Shown here: positions 42,047 to 50,797 of the stretch, piece after piece
How positions within the stretch are numbered: position 1 is the stretch's first letter
Layout of the letters: every line of letters starts with the position of its first letter
Assembly (NCBI RefSeq): GCF_006385595.1
Contig: NZ_CP041046.1
Coordinates: 4,541,001 to 4,605,000, forward strand
Direction of reading: 5' to 3'
Source of the DNA: Luteibacter pinisoli
GTDB taxonomy: Bacteria; Pseudomonadota; Gammaproteobacteria; Xanthomonadales; Rhodanobacteraceae
Length of the DNA: 64,000 nt
Notes under the pieces: model-generated
The model's database searches: none
The model's input: the letters and a program-made list of their open reading frames with translations, nothing else
Told to the model about the DNA's origin: nothing
Translations under genes and position numbers: made by a program

Positions 42047-42924
42047 GCCCGCGCGAGGCCGTCGAGGCCTTCCTGCGCCATTTCGCCGCCGAACGGGCGC
42101 CCTCGGCACACACCCTCGCGGCCTACCGGCGCGACCTGGACAAGCTGCTCCGCTTCATGGAAGCGGACGGCATCACCTCGTTCGACGACCTGGCCCCGGA
42201 CCGCCTGCGCGGCATGATCGCCCGCGAGCACCGCGGCGGGCTCCAGCCGAACAGCATCCAGCGCCTGCTCTCCGCCTGCCGCACCCTGTTCCGCTACCTC
42301 ACCCGCGAGGGCCGTCTGGCCCATGACCCCGCCGCCGCCGTGCGGGGGCCCAAGGTGCGCCGCAAGCTGCCGGTGGTGCTGGATGCGGACGAGGCCAAGG
42401 AGCTGGTCGAAACGAACCTCGGCGGCTCCCTGGCGCCACGCGACAGCGCGATGATGGAGCTGTTCTATTCCAGCGGGCTGCGCCTGGCCGAGCTCTGCGG
42501 CCTGCGCTGGGACGACCTGCAGCTCGATGACGGCCTGGTCCGCGTGCTCGGCAAGGGCAACAAGACCCGGATCCTGCCGGTGGGCCGGTTTGCCGTGGCG
42601 GCGCTGCAGGCACTGGCCGCCCTGGGCGGCGCGGCGCCCGAGCAGGCCGTGTTCAAGGGGCGCGAGGGCGGGCCGATCAGCCCGCGCACCGTACAGGCCC
42701 GCCTGGCCAAGCTCTCCAGCGGCCATGCCAAGCGCGTGCACCCGCACATGCTCCGGCACACCTTCGCCAGCCACATGCTGGAATCCTCGGGCGACCTCCG
42801 CTCGGTGCAGGAGCTGCTCGGCCACGCCGACATCGCAACCACCCAGATCTACACGCACCTGGATTTCCAGCACCTGGCCAGGGTGTACGACGCCGCGCAC
42901 CCCCGGGCCAAGCGGAAAGGCTAG
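42043..42924 (+). CDS. xerC: Tyrosine recombinase XerC
   Basis: A 293-residue recombinase that acts with XerD at dif to resolve chromosome dimers. The N-terminal SAM-like core-binding domain (AVEAFLRHFAAERAPSAHTLAAYRRDL in parts) precedes the catalytic domain with Arg147 (SSGLRLAEL), the HxxR box H235/R238 (HPHMLRHTF), H261 (LLGHAD) and the nucleophile Tyr270 (TQIYTH). It starts at GTG 42043 inside the DUF484 stop. hslVU follow. This is the housekeeping XerC by context, not a mobile-element integrase. Confidence 0.95.
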   Translation: MSPREAVEAFLRHFAAERAPSAHTLAAYRRDLDKLLRFMEADGITSFDDLAPDRLRGMIAREHRGGLQPNSIQRLLSACRTLFRYLTREGRLAHDPAAAVRGPKVRRKLPVVLDADEAKELVETNLGGSLAPRDSAMMELFYSSGLRLAELCGLRWDDLQLDDGLVRVLGKGNKTRILPVGRFAVAALQALAALGGAAPEQAVFKGREGGPISPRTVQARLAKLSSGHAKRVHPHMLRHTFASHMLESSGDLRSVQELLGHADIATTQIYTHLDFQHLARVYDAAHPRAKRKG

Positions 42925-42987
42925 GCCGCGGGCTTGGGTGGCGGCGTCGCTGGCCCCACCTCTTCGGTCTCCCCCAAGGAATCCCCC

Positions 42988-43521
42988 ATGGAATCGATGC
43001 ACGCAACGACCATCGTCTGCGTCCGCCGCGACGGCAAGGTCGTCATCGGCAGCGACGGCCAGGTCACCCTCGGCGCCACCGTGATGAAGGCCAACGCCCG
43101 CAAGGTGCGCCGGCTGGGCCGGGGCGACGTCCTCGCCGGGTTTGCCGGCGCCACCGCCGACGCCTTCACCCTCTTCGAACTGTTCGAGGAGAAGCTGGTG
43201 AAGAACGGCTACAACCTCACCCGCGCCGCCGTGGAAATGGCCAAGGAATGGCGCACCGACCGCCGCCTGGGTCGCCTCGAGGCGATGCTGGCCGTGGCCG
43301 ACAAGGACGCCTCGCTGATCATTTCGGGCAACGGTGACGTGCTGGAGCCGGAGAACGGCCTGATCGCCATCGGCTCGGGCGGCCCGTACGCGCAGTCCGC
43401 GGCGCTGGCCCTGCTCGAGAACAGCGACCTCGATGCGCGCACGATCGTCGAGAAAGCGCTCAAGATCGCCGGCGATATCTGCATTTACACCAATCACAAC
43501 GTCTCGATCGAGGAGCTCTGA
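42988..43521 (+). CDS. hslV: HslV peptidase subunit with short propeptide
   Basis: A 177-residue threonine protease of the HslUV (ClpYQ) complex. The mature enzyme should begin at Thr7 of MESMHA-TTIVCVRR; the six residues before it must be removed, whereas E. coli loses only Met. Similar short leaders (..HATTIV) occur in xanthomonads. IGSDGQVTLG and GRLEAML are typical. The ATG at 42988 is chosen for the CAAGGA ribosome site 7-8 bases upstream; a second ATG at 42997 is possible and would give MHA-TTIV. It is 3 bases ahead of hslU. No sigma-32 promoter is evident in the short gap after xerC. Confidence 0.94.
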   Translation: MESMHATTIVCVRRDGKVVIGSDGQVTLGATVMKANARKVRRLGRGDVLAGFAGATADAFTLFELFEEKLVKNGYNLTRAAVEMAKEWRTDRRLGRLEAMLAVADKDASLIISGNGDVLEPENGLIAIGSGGPYAQSAALALLENSDLDARTIVEKALKIAGDICIYTNHNVSIEEL

Positions 43522-43524
43522 GCG

Positions 43525-44862
43525 ATGTCCGAACTGACTCCCCGCGAGATCGTCAACGAACTGGACCGCTACATCGTCGGCCAGAACGACGCCAAGCGCG
43601 CCGTGGCCATCGCCCTGCGCAACCGGTGGCGCCGCATGCAGCTCGAGCCGGGCATGCGCGAAGAAGTGACCCCGAAGAACATCCTGATGATCGGCCCCAC
43701 CGGCGTCGGCAAGACCGAGATCGCCCGCCGCCTGGCCACACTGGCCAACGCGCCGTTCGTGAAGGTGGAAGCCACCAAGTTCACCGAGGTGGGCTATGTC
43801 GGCAAGGATGTGGAATCGATCATCCGTGACCTCGCCGATGTCTCGTACAAGCTCGTTCGCGACCAGGCCAAGTCCCGGGTGAAGAGCCAGGCCGAGGATG
43901 CCGCCGAAGACCGCCTGCTCGATGCCCTGCTGCCGCGCCGCCAGGCCTCCGGCTGGGATGACACCGGCGCCGGCGTGCCGGCGATCGACAACGACACCCG
44001 CCAGAAGCTGCGCAAGCAGCTGCGCGAAGGTGCCCTGGACGACCGCGAGATCGAGCTGGATTTCGCCATGAACGTCGGCGTCGAGATCATGACCCCGCCG
44101 GGCATGGAGGAAATGAGCCAGCAGCTGGGCAAGATGTTCCAGAACCTAGGTGGGCAGAAGTCGCAGAAGCGCAAGACCACGATCCGCCAGGCCCGCCCCA
44201 TCCTCGTCGAGGAAGAGGCCAGCAAGCTGATCAACGACGAGGAGCTGCGTGCCCGCGCCGTGGATAGCGCCGAACAGAACGGCATTGTCTTCATCGACGA
44301 GATCGACAAGGTGGCCCAGCGCTCGGAATGGGGCGGTGCGGGCGTCAGCCGTGAAGGCGTGCAGCGCGACCTGCTCCCGCTGGTCGAGGGCTCCACCGTC
44401 TCCACCAAGTACGGCTCGATCAAGACCGACCACATCCTGTTCATCGCCTCGGGCGCGTTTTCGCTGGCCAAGCCCTCGGACCTGATCCCGGAGCTGCAGG
44501 GTCGCCTGCCGATCCGCGTGGAACTGAACGCGCTGTCGGTGGACGACTTCAAGCGGATCCTGCGCGAGCCGAACAACGCGCTGACCAAGCAATATGTTGC
44601 GCTGCTCAATACCGAGGGCGTCAGCCTGGACTTCACGGACACCGGCGTGGACCGCCTGGCCGACGTGGCCTTCCAGGTGAACGAGCGGACCGAAAACATC
44701 GGTGCCCGCCGCCTGCATACGGTCATGGAGCGCCTGCTGGAGCGGATCTCGTTCGAGGCGGCTGACAAATCCGGCGAAAAGTACGTGATCGACGCCGATT
44801 ATGTCGATAAAAACCTGGCTTCCCTCGTGAAAGACGAGGACCTCAGCCGTTACATCCTGTGA
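43525..44862 (+). CDS. hslU: HslU unfoldase ATPase
   Basis: A 445-residue AAA+ ATPase that unfolds substrates for HslV. It begins with the HslU-specific ELTPREIVNELDRYIVGQNDAKRAVAIAL; Walker A is GPTGVGKTE, the pore GYVG motif is VGYVGKDVES, and Walker B is GIVFIDEIDK. The I-domain (about 105-235) is intact, and the C-terminus ends SRYIL, the tail that docks into HslV. Directly behind hslV. Confidence 0.97.
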   Translation: MSELTPREIVNELDRYIVGQNDAKRAVAIALRNRWRRMQLEPGMREEVTPKNILMIGPTGVGKTEIARRLATLANAPFVKVEATKFTEVGYVGKDVESIIRDLADVSYKLVRDQAKSRVKSQAEDAAEDRLLDALLPRRQASGWDDTGAGVPAIDNDTRQKLRKQLREGALDDREIELDFAMNVGVEIMTPPGMEEMSQQLGKMFQNLGGQKSQKRKTTIRQARPILVEEEASKLINDEELRARAVDSAEQNGIVFIDEIDKVAQRSEWGGAGVSREGVQRDLLPLVEGSTVSTKYGSIKTDHILFIASGAFSLAKPSDLIPELQGRLPIRVELNALSVDDFKRILREPNNALTKQYVALLNTEGVSLDFTDTGVDRLADVAFQVNERTENIGARRLHTVMERLLERISFEAADKSGEKYVIDADYVDKNLASLVKDEDLSRYIL

Positions 44863-44916
44863 ACTTACATCCTCTGAACATTGACGGGTGCCCCCTCCGG
44901 TAAACTATTGACCACT

Positions 44917-45537
44917 ATGGGCAAGGTTATTCAACTCAAAACGAACGGCCAGCGGGCCTCCCTGCGTGAAGCGCAGGACAGCCGCCAGCTGGTTCGTATC
45001 TGGCGCGACGAACTCGAACACGGCAGCTTCTGCGGCTACGTGGGCGGAGTCGGCCGCGAATTTTTCCTTTTGTGGGTGGTGGGCGACGGCGTGAGCTATG
45101 ACGGCATGTACGTCATGCGGCACCGCGACATCTCCGAATTCGAGGCGCCGGACAAGCACGCCATCTTCCTGGAGAAGGCGCTCGCGCTGAAGGGCATCGC
45201 CCCGACGCCGCCGGCGGATTTCCCCCTGGACGAGATCAGCCAGGTGGTGAAGGCCGCCGCCGCGCACGCGCCGGTGATCGGCGTGCACGTGGACAGCGAA
45301 GACGAGTCCGAGGTCTGCTACATCGGCCGCGTCGTCAGCGTGGAAGAAGAAGGCTTCAACATGCAGGAGATCACCCCGGACGCGGAATGGATGCGCGAAG
45401 CATCGTTCTTCTCCTGGGATGAAGTTTCCACCGTGAGCATGGAAGACGCCTACGCCACCTCGCTGCTGGCCGTGGCCGGCGATCCGCCGCCGCTTGAGCA
45501 GGGCACGGGTGGCGGCTTCGGCCAGGCGCCGACGTAA
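44917..45537 (+). CDS. Conserved-looking cytoplasmic protein of unknown function
   Basis: A 206-residue soluble, acidic protein that I do not recognise. It begins MGKVIQLKTNGQRASLREAQDSRQLV and contains GSFCGYVGGVGREFFLLWVVGDGVSYDGMYVMRHRDI, which looks like a compact beta domain, then VCYIGRVVSVEEEGFNMQEITPDAEW, which looks like a related second beta unit. This suggests an internal duplication of an Sm- or PAS-like fold. The C-terminus is Gly/Pro-rich. The ATG at 44917 begins the first well-behaved segment. It is 54 bases after hslU, and a strong hairpin follows it. Confidence 0.65.
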   Translation: MGKVIQLKTNGQRASLREAQDSRQLVRIWRDELEHGSFCGYVGGVGREFFLLWVVGDGVSYDGMYVMRHRDISEFEAPDKHAIFLEKALALKGIAPTPPADFPLDEISQVVKAAAAHAPVIGVHVDSEDESEVCYIGRVVSVEEEGFNMQEITPDAEWMREASFFSWDEVSTVSMEDAYATSLLAVAGDPPPLEQGTGGGFGQAPT

Positions 45538-45552
45538 CCGCAGCACCCCAAC

Positions 45553-45586
45553 GCATCGAATCCCCGCCTGGGCGGGGGTTCGATGC
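45553..45586 (+). terminator. 14-bp stem hairpin
   Basis: GCATCGAATCCCCG (45553-45566) pairs with CGGGGGTTCGATGC (45573-45586), with one G-T wobble, around a 6-base loop. It lies 15 bases after the unknown gene; the following bases are only modestly T-rich, so it is a terminator candidate or a protective stem ahead of the DUF971 gene. Confidence 0.6.
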
Positions 45587-45617
45587 CGTGTTTCGATGTT
45601 GTGTTCTGAAGGCTCCA

Positions 45618-45971
45618 ATGAACCGCCCGCGCCCCCTCGACATCACGCTGCACCAGGCCTCGCGCGTCCTTGAGGTCAGCTTCGATAACGGCGAGCAGTT
45701 CCGCCTGCCCTACGAGTACCTGCGGGTGAATTCCCCCAGCGCCGAAGTGCAGGGTCACGGCAAGGGTCAGAAAGTTCTTGTGTCGGGTAAGCAGGGCGTG
45801 GGTATTTCCGCCATCGAGCCCACCGGCCACTACGGCATCCTCATCCGCTTCGACGATGGCCATGCCAGCGGCATTTTCGGCTGGGACACCTTGCACGACC
45901 TCGGCCGCGCCTATGACAGCGCCTGGCCTGCCTACCTTGCCGAGCTCGAGGCCAAGGGGCTTTCCCGCTGA
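45618..45971 (+). CDS. DUF971 family protein
   Basis: A 117-residue protein of the DUF971 (gamma-butyrobetaine hydroxylase N-terminal-like) family: ITLHQASRVLEVSFDNGEQFRLPYEYLRVNSPSAEVQGHG and YGILIRFDDGHASGIFGWDTLHDLG are typical (shown in pieces of a continuous match). In eukaryotic hydroxylases this domain binds zinc; in bacteria it stands alone and has been tied to Fe-S protein maturation and Mrp-like partners. The classic zinc cysteines are not obvious here. It lies 91 bases upstream of rbsK. Confidence 0.88.
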   Translation: MNRPRPLDITLHQASRVLEVSFDNGEQFRLPYEYLRVNSPSAEVQGHGKGQKVLVSGKQGVGISAIEPTGHYGILIRFDDGHASGIFGWDTLHDLGRAYDSAWPAYLAELEAKGLSR

Positions 45972-45994
45972 TGAAAGCATGCGCATGAAAGCAT
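45971..45994 (+). promoter_or_regulatory. Direct repeat/palindrome before the ribose operon
   Basis: ATGAAAGCAT occurs at 45971-45980 and 45985-45994, with the 10-bp palindrome CATGCGCATG (45978-45987) across the junction. A TATATT hexamer at 46012-46017 may be a -10 element. The position upstream of rbsK suggests a regulator site for the operon. Confidence 0.4.
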
Positions 45995-46061
45995 CGTGCG
46001 CAGCCTGGGCGTATATTTGCGCGCCATCCCCCTTCCGGTACCCCCAACGGAGCCCCGTGGC

Positions 46062-46958
46062 ATGACGCGAATTGTTGTCGTCGGCAGCATCAACATGGAC
46101 CTCGTCACCCTGGCCCCGCGCTTTGTCGGCCCGGGCGAGACGATCACCGGGGATCGCTTCCTCACCATCCCCGGCGGCAAGGGCGCGAACCAGGCCGTGG
46201 CCGCGGCGCGCCTCGGTGCCCAGGTGGCCATGGTCGGCAACATCGGCGATGACGCGTTTGGCCAGTCGCTCTACGACGGCCTGAAAGCCGAAGGCATCGA
46301 CGTCAGCCACGTCACCCGCATCGACGGGATCGGCAGCGGCACGGCCTCGATCACCGTCGCCGGTGGCGAGAACCAGATCGTCGTGGTGCCGGCCGCCAAC
46401 GGCCGCGTCACCCCTGCGCAGGTGGACGCCGCGCGCGAGGTGATCCGCGGCGCCGACGCGCTTCTTGTGCAGCTGGAAATTCCCCTCGATGCCGTGGAGG
46501 CCACGCTGCGCATCGCGCACGAAGAGGGCGTCCCCGTCATCCTCAATCCCGCTCCCGCGCAGAAGCTGCCGGTGGAGTGGCTTACGCGCGTGCGCTTCCT
46601 CACCCCGAACCAGCACGAGCTGGCGATGGTGCTGGGCGCCTCCGCCGATACCGATTTCCGTGAACTGATGCGCCAGGCTCCCTGCCCGGTCGTCCTGACC
46701 CGTGGCGAAGATGGCGCATGGTTCACTGACAAGGACGAGGAGCCGCGCCACCAGCCCGGCTTCAAGGTCGACGCGGTGGATAGCACCGGCGCCGGTGATA
46801 CGTTCAATGCCGCCCTCGCGGTGTACCTCGCCGAAGGGCTCGACGTCGCCGTGCGCAAGGCTTGCGCCACCGCCGCCATCGCCGTTTCCCGACTGGGTGC
46901 CCAGGGCGGCATGCCGCGCGCCGATGAGGTCGCGGCCTTCCTGGAGAGCCACCCATGA
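46062..46958 (+). CDS. rbsK: Ribokinase
   Basis: A 298-residue PfkB-family kinase phosphorylating D-ribose at O5. The N-terminal signature VVGSINMDLVT and GGKGANQAVAAARLGA, and the C-terminal catalytic/ATP motif DSTGAGDTFNAAL with its base Asp, are intact. The ATG at 46062 gives the standard start. It is first in the operon rbsK-rbsD-rbsA-rbsC-rbsB and overlaps rbsD by 4 bases. Confidence 0.95.
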   Translation: MTRIVVVGSINMDLVTLAPRFVGPGETITGDRFLTIPGGKGANQAVAAARLGAQVAMVGNIGDDAFGQSLYDGLKAEGIDVSHVTRIDGIGSGTASITVAGGENQIVVVPAANGRVTPAQVDAAREVIRGADALLVQLEIPLDAVEATLRIAHEEGVPVILNPAPAQKLPVEWLTRVRFLTPNQHELAMVLGASADTDFRELMRQAPCPVVLTRGEDGAWFTDKDEEPRHQPGFKVDAVDSTGAGDTFNAALAVYLAEGLDVAVRKACATAAIAVSRLGAQGGMPRADEVAAFLESHP

Positions 46959-47353
46959 GACGTAGCGGCCTGCTGCATGCCGAACTCAACCGCATCATCG
47001 CCGCGATGGGCCACACCGATACGCTGGTGATTGGCGATGTCGGCCTGCCCGTGCCGCATGGCGTGCCGTGCATCGACCTCGCCGTGCTGCCGGGCACGCC
47101 GTCCTTCGCGGTGGTGTTCGAGGCGGTGTTCGCCCAGCTTGCGGTGGAACACGCGACGATCGCCAGCGAAGTCCACGCGCACAATCCGGCCATGGTCGCG
47201 CTGAAGGGCCGCCTGGACGACAACGGCGTACCCGTGGACGAACTCAGCCACGAGGACTTCAAGGCGGCCACCCGCCGCGCGGTGGCCGTGGTGCGCACGG
47301 GCGAAACCTCGCCTTACGCCAACATCATCCTGCATGCCGGCGTCACCTTCTGA
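46955..47353 (+). CDS. rbsD: D-ribose pyranase
   Basis: A 132-residue cytoplasmic enzyme converting beta-ribopyranose to the furanose form used by ribokinase. MRRSGLLHAELNRIIAAMGHTDTLVIGDVGLPVP carries the catalytic His (MGH) and the usual fold, and the C-terminal RTGETSPYANIILHAGVTF is the family end. Its ATG overlaps the rbsK stop by 4 bases and its TGA shares one base with the rbsA ATG. Confidence 0.95.
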   Translation: MRRSGLLHAELNRIIAAMGHTDTLVIGDVGLPVPHGVPCIDLAVLPGTPSFAVVFEAVFAQLAVEHATIASEVHAHNPAMVALKGRLDDNGVPVDELSHEDFKAATRRAVAVVRTGETSPYANIILHAGVTF

Positions 47354-48834
47354 TGGGCACGCCGATCATCCGGATGAAGGGCATCCAGAAGGCCTTCGGC
47401 CCGGTGAAGGTGCTCGAAGGCGTGGGCTTCGAACTGTGCCCCGGCGAAGTGCATGCGCTGATGGGAGAGAACGGCGCGGGCAAGTCCACGCTGATGAAGA
47501 TCCTCACCGGCATCTACGCGCCTGACGCGGGCAGCATCGAAGTGGACGGCAAGGCGGTATCGATCACCTCGCCCGCCGACGCCGAGAAGTACGGCATCGC
47601 GATCATCCATCAGGAACTCAACCTGATCCCGGCGCTGAGCATCGCCGACAACCTGTTCCTCGGTCGCGAGATGCATCACTTCGGCTTGCTCAACCGCAAG
47701 GCGATGGAGACCACCGCGAAGGAATGGCTGGTGCGCGTCGGCATGACGAAACTGGACCCGGCCACGCGCATCGAACGGCTCTCCGTGGGCCAGCAGCAGA
47801 TGGTGGAAATCGCCCGCGCGCTCGGCCAGAAAGCCCGCGTGCTGATCATGGACGAGCCCACCGCGGCGCTCACCGAAAGCGAAACCACCACGCTGTTCAA
47901 GCTGATCCGCGAACTGCGCGAGCAGGGCACGGGCATCGTCTACGTGTCGCACCGCATGGAAGAGATCTTCGCCCTGTGCGACCGCATCTCCGTGCTGCGC
48001 GACGGCCACTTCGTCGGCACGCGCCCCGTCCCGGGCCTGGCGTTCGACGAGGTGGTGAAGATGATGGTCGGGCGCACGCTGGATGCGCGCTATCCGACTC
48101 GCACGCCGAATATCGGCGAGGTACGCCTCAAGGTCGAGCACGTCAGCGGCGGCATGGTGAAGGACGTCAACTTCGAACTGCACGCGGGCGAAGTGCTCGG
48201 CGTCGCCGGCCTGCTCGGCGCCGGCCGCACCGAGATGGCGCGCCTGCTGTTCGGCCTGGACAAGCTCGAAAGCGGCACCGTGACGCTCGACGGCAAGGTG
48301 GTGACACCGAAATCGCCCAGCGAAGCGATCCATGCCGGCTTTGGCTTCGTCACCGAAGACCGCAAGGCGCAGGGCCTGGTGCTCGACATGAGCCTGCGCG
48401 AAAACGTCAGCCTGCCGCGCGTTCCCGCGCATGCCGGCCTCGTCGATCGCGGCAGCGAAAAGAAACAGACCTCCGGCCTCATCGACGCGCTGAAGATCCG
48501 CACGCGCGACATGGAGCTGGATGTGCGCGCGCTGTCCGGCGGCAACCAGCAGAAAGTGGTGCTGGCCAAGTGGCTGGCCCTGAAGCCGCGCGTGCTCATC
48601 CTCGACGAGCCGACACGCGGCGTGGACGTGGGCGGCAAGGCCGAGATCTATCACATCATCAATCAACTCGCGGAGCAGGGCGTGGCCATCCTCATGATCT
48701 CGTCGGAATTGCCGGAGGTGCTCGCCATGAGCGATCGCATCCTCGTCATGCACGAAGGCCATGCGACGGCCCTGCTTGATGCGCACGGCGCCACCCAGGA
48801 AGCCGTGATGACCGCCGCGACCGGAGGCAAGTGA
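47353..48834 (+). CDS. rbsA: Ribose ABC transporter ATPase
   Basis: A 493-residue protein with two fused ABC domains, as in all RbsA/XylG-type importers. The N-terminal domain has Walker A GENGAGKST, signature LSVGQQQ and Walker B LIMDEPTAAL. The C-terminal domain has a degenerate Walker A (GLLGAGRTE), signature LSGGNQQ and LILDEPTRGVDVG, which is normal for the family. It powers uptake through RbsC. Gap to rbsC one base. Confidence 0.95.
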   Translation: MGTPIIRMKGIQKAFGPVKVLEGVGFELCPGEVHALMGENGAGKSTLMKILTGIYAPDAGSIEVDGKAVSITSPADAEKYGIAIIHQELNLIPALSIADNLFLGREMHHFGLLNRKAMETTAKEWLVRVGMTKLDPATRIERLSVGQQQMVEIARALGQKARVLIMDEPTAALTESETTTLFKLIRELREQGTGIVYVSHRMEEIFALCDRISVLRDGHFVGTRPVPGLAFDEVVKMMVGRTLDARYPTRTPNIGEVRLKVEHVSGGMVKDVNFELHAGEVLGVAGLLGAGRTEMARLLFGLDKLESGTVTLDGKVVTPKSPSEAIHAGFGFVTEDRKAQGLVLDMSLRENVSLPRVPAHAGLVDRGSEKKQTSGLIDALKIRTRDMELDVRALSGGNQQKVVLAKWLALKPRVLILDEPTRGVDVGGKAEIYHIINQLAEQGVAILMISSELPEVLAMSDRILVMHEGHATALLDAHGATQEAVMTAATGGK

Positions 48835-48835
48835 C

Positions 48836-49780
48836 ATGACGCTGCAAATGAACTGGAGCCGGGCCACCACGCTGCTCCAGCGGCTCGGATCGGTGATCGG
48901 CCTCGTGCTGCTCTTCATCGTGCTGTCGGTGATGAGCCCCGACTTCCTCACCACCGGCAACCTGCTGACGGTGCTGCGCCAGGTGTCGATCAACGCGCTG
49001 ATCGCCTTCGGCATGACCTTCGTGATCCTCGCCGGCGGCATCGACCTGTCGGTGGGCGCGATCCTCGCCTTTACCGGCGCGATCACCGCCGGGCTGATGG
49101 CCGCGGGCCACGGCATGGTGCTGAGCATCGGCGCCGGCCTCGGCCTCGGCCTGATCCTCGGCATGATCAACGGCGTGCTGGTCTCGTGGGGCCGCGTCGC
49201 CCCGTTCATCGCCACTCTGGGCACGCTCACACTGCTTCGCGGACTCACGCTCTCGTACACGCAGGGCAGCCCGATCCCGGTGAGCAACCCCGGCTTCGCG
49301 CTGATCGGCGGTGGTTACGTGGCCAACCTGGTGCCGCTGCCGGTGATCTGGATGTTCATCGCCTTCGCGGTGTGCGGTTTCCTGCTGCGCGGCACGGTGT
49401 TCGGCCGCCACGTGGTGGCCATCGGCGGCAACGAAGAAGCCGCGCGCCTGTCCGGCGTACGCATCGCCCCGATGAAGCTGGCGATCTACGGCCTGTCCGG
49501 TCTTCTCTCCGCCTTCGCCGGCATCGTGCTTACCTCGCGCCTGTACTCGGCGCAGGCCACCGCCGGCGCGGGCTACGAGCTGGACGCCATCGCGGCCGTG
49601 GTGCTGGGCGGCACCAGCCTCGCCGGTGGTCGCGGCTGGCTCTTCGGCACGCTGATCGGCGCGCTGCTTATCGGCTTTTTGAACAACGGCCTCAACCTGC
49701 TCGGCGTAAGCTCGTTTTACCAGCAGGTCGTCAAGGGCATCGTCATCCTGATCGCCGTCCTGCTCGACAGGCGGCAGTGA
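48836..49780 (+). CDS. rbsC: Ribose ABC transporter permease
   Basis: A 314-residue multi-span permease of the BPD_transp_2 family. ALIAFGMTFVILAGGIDLSVGAILAFTG and AAIGGNEEAARLSGVRI-like VAIGGNEEAARLSGV are hallmark sequences, the latter contacting the ATPase. It forms the homodimeric membrane channel for ribose. It is followed after 20 bases by rbsB. Confidence 0.95.
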   Translation: MTLQMNWSRATTLLQRLGSVIGLVLLFIVLSVMSPDFLTTGNLLTVLRQVSINALIAFGMTFVILAGGIDLSVGAILAFTGAITAGLMAAGHGMVLSIGAGLGLGLILGMINGVLVSWGRVAPFIATLGTLTLLRGLTLSYTQGSPIPVSNPGFALIGGGYVANLVPLPVIWMFIAFAVCGFLLRGTVFGRHVVAIGGNEEAARLSGVRIAPMKLAIYGLSGLLSAFAGIVLTSRLYSAQATAGAGYELDAIAAVVLGGTSLAGGRGWLFGTLIGALLIGFLNNGLNLLGVSSFYQQVVKGIVILIAVLLDRRQ

Positions 49781-49800
49781 AAACCACGAGGGAACACACC

Positions 49801-50739
49801 ATGCGCAAACTCACCTTATTCGCTGCCGCTGCCGCAGCCACGCTTCTCGCCGCCTGCTCGCAGCAGGGCCCGGGCGAGTCGGCGCCGTCCGCCGCCGCCA
49901 CCGCAGGCGGTGCCGCCGCGGGTGGCAAGCCGGTGATCGGCCTGGCGCTGTCCACGCAGAACAACCCGTTCTTCGTTGAACTGAAGGACGGCGCGCAGAA
50001 GGCCGCCGATACCGCGGGCGTGCAGCTGGTGGTGGTCGACGCGCAGGATGATCCGGCGCGCCAGATCTCCAGCGTCGAAGACCTGATCCAGAAGCGCGTC
50101 TCGGTGATCCTGCTGAACCCGACGGATTCCTCGGCGCTGGCCGGTGCCGTGCAGTCCGCGCAGCGCGCGAACATCCCGGTGATCACGCTGGACCGTGGCG
50201 TCGATGGTGCCGACGTCGCTTCGCACATCGCCTCGGACAACATCGCCGGCGGCAAGATGGCGGCGGATTTCCTCGCCAAGCAGCTCAACGGCAAGGGCAA
50301 CATCATCGAGCTGCAGGGCGTGGCCGGTACCTCGGCAGCGCGCGAGCGCGGCAAGGGCTTCGACGACGAGATCGCCACCACCGGCATGAAGGTGGTTGCG
50401 CAGCAGCCGGCCAACTTCGACCGTGCACAGGGCCTCTCGGTCTCCGAGAACCTGCTCCAGGGCAACAGCGACGTCCAGGCGATCTTCGCCCAGAACGACG
50501 AGATGGCCCTCGGCGCGGTGCAGGCGCTGGCCGGCAAGAACAAGAAGGTGCTGGTCGTCGGCTTCGACGGCACGCCCGACGGCAAGAAGGCCGTGCAGGA
50601 CGGTGGCATGGCCGCCACGGTGGCCCAGCAGCCGGAAGAGATCGGCCGCCTCGGCATCGAGACCGGCAAGAAGCTGATCGACAAGCAGCCGGTGGAGAAG
50701 TCCATCGCGGTGCCGCTCAAGCTGCTCACCAAGGAATAA
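49801..50739 (+). CDS. rbsB: Ribose-binding lipoprotein
   Basis: A 312-residue periplasmic-binding protein (Peripla_BP_4). Unlike soluble E. coli RbsB it carries a lipobox (LLAAC at residues 16-20) and an Ala/Ser/Gly-rich linker, so it is probably anchored at the inner membrane. The mature domain matches RbsB: IGLALSTQNNPFFVELKDGAQKAA, VSVILLNPTDSSAL, NIPVITLDRGV and VVGFDGTPDGKKAV. It is last in the operon and followed by a strong terminator. Confidence 0.94.
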   Translation: MRKLTLFAAAAAATLLAACSQQGPGESAPSAAATAGGAAAGGKPVIGLALSTQNNPFFVELKDGAQKAADTAGVQLVVVDAQDDPARQISSVEDLIQKRVSVILLNPTDSSALAGAVQSAQRANIPVITLDRGVDGADVASHIASDNIAGGKMAADFLAKQLNGKGNIIELQGVAGTSAARERGKGFDDEIATTGMKVVAQQPANFDRAQGLSVSENLLQGNSDVQAIFAQNDEMALGAVQALAGKNKKVLVVGFDGTPDGKKAVQDGGMAATVAQQPEEIGRLGIETGKKLIDKQPVEKSIAVPLKLLTKE

Positions 50740-50745
50740 AAAGAA

Positions 50746-50768
50746 GGGCCGCGAAAGCGGCCCTTTTT
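50746..50768. terminator. Bidirectional Rho-independent terminator
   Basis: GGGCCGC (50746-50752), GAAA loop region, GCGGCCC (50757-50763) and TTTTT (50764-50768) form a textbook terminator for the ribose operon. The A-rich upstream side lets it also serve the convergent ftsK gene. Confidence 0.9.
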
Positions 50769-50797
50769 CATGATGCGGCCGTCGATGCGCTCGTCCG

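Noticed and set aside
42043..42924. Tyrosine recombinase as sign of a mobile element
   Set aside because: It is XerC in its conserved dapF-DUF484-xerC-hslVU context, with no attachment repeats or other mobile genes nearby.
44881..44906. Possible promoter TTGACG...TAAACT before the unknown gene
   Set aside because: The spacing is 14 bases, too short for a normal sigma-70 promoter.
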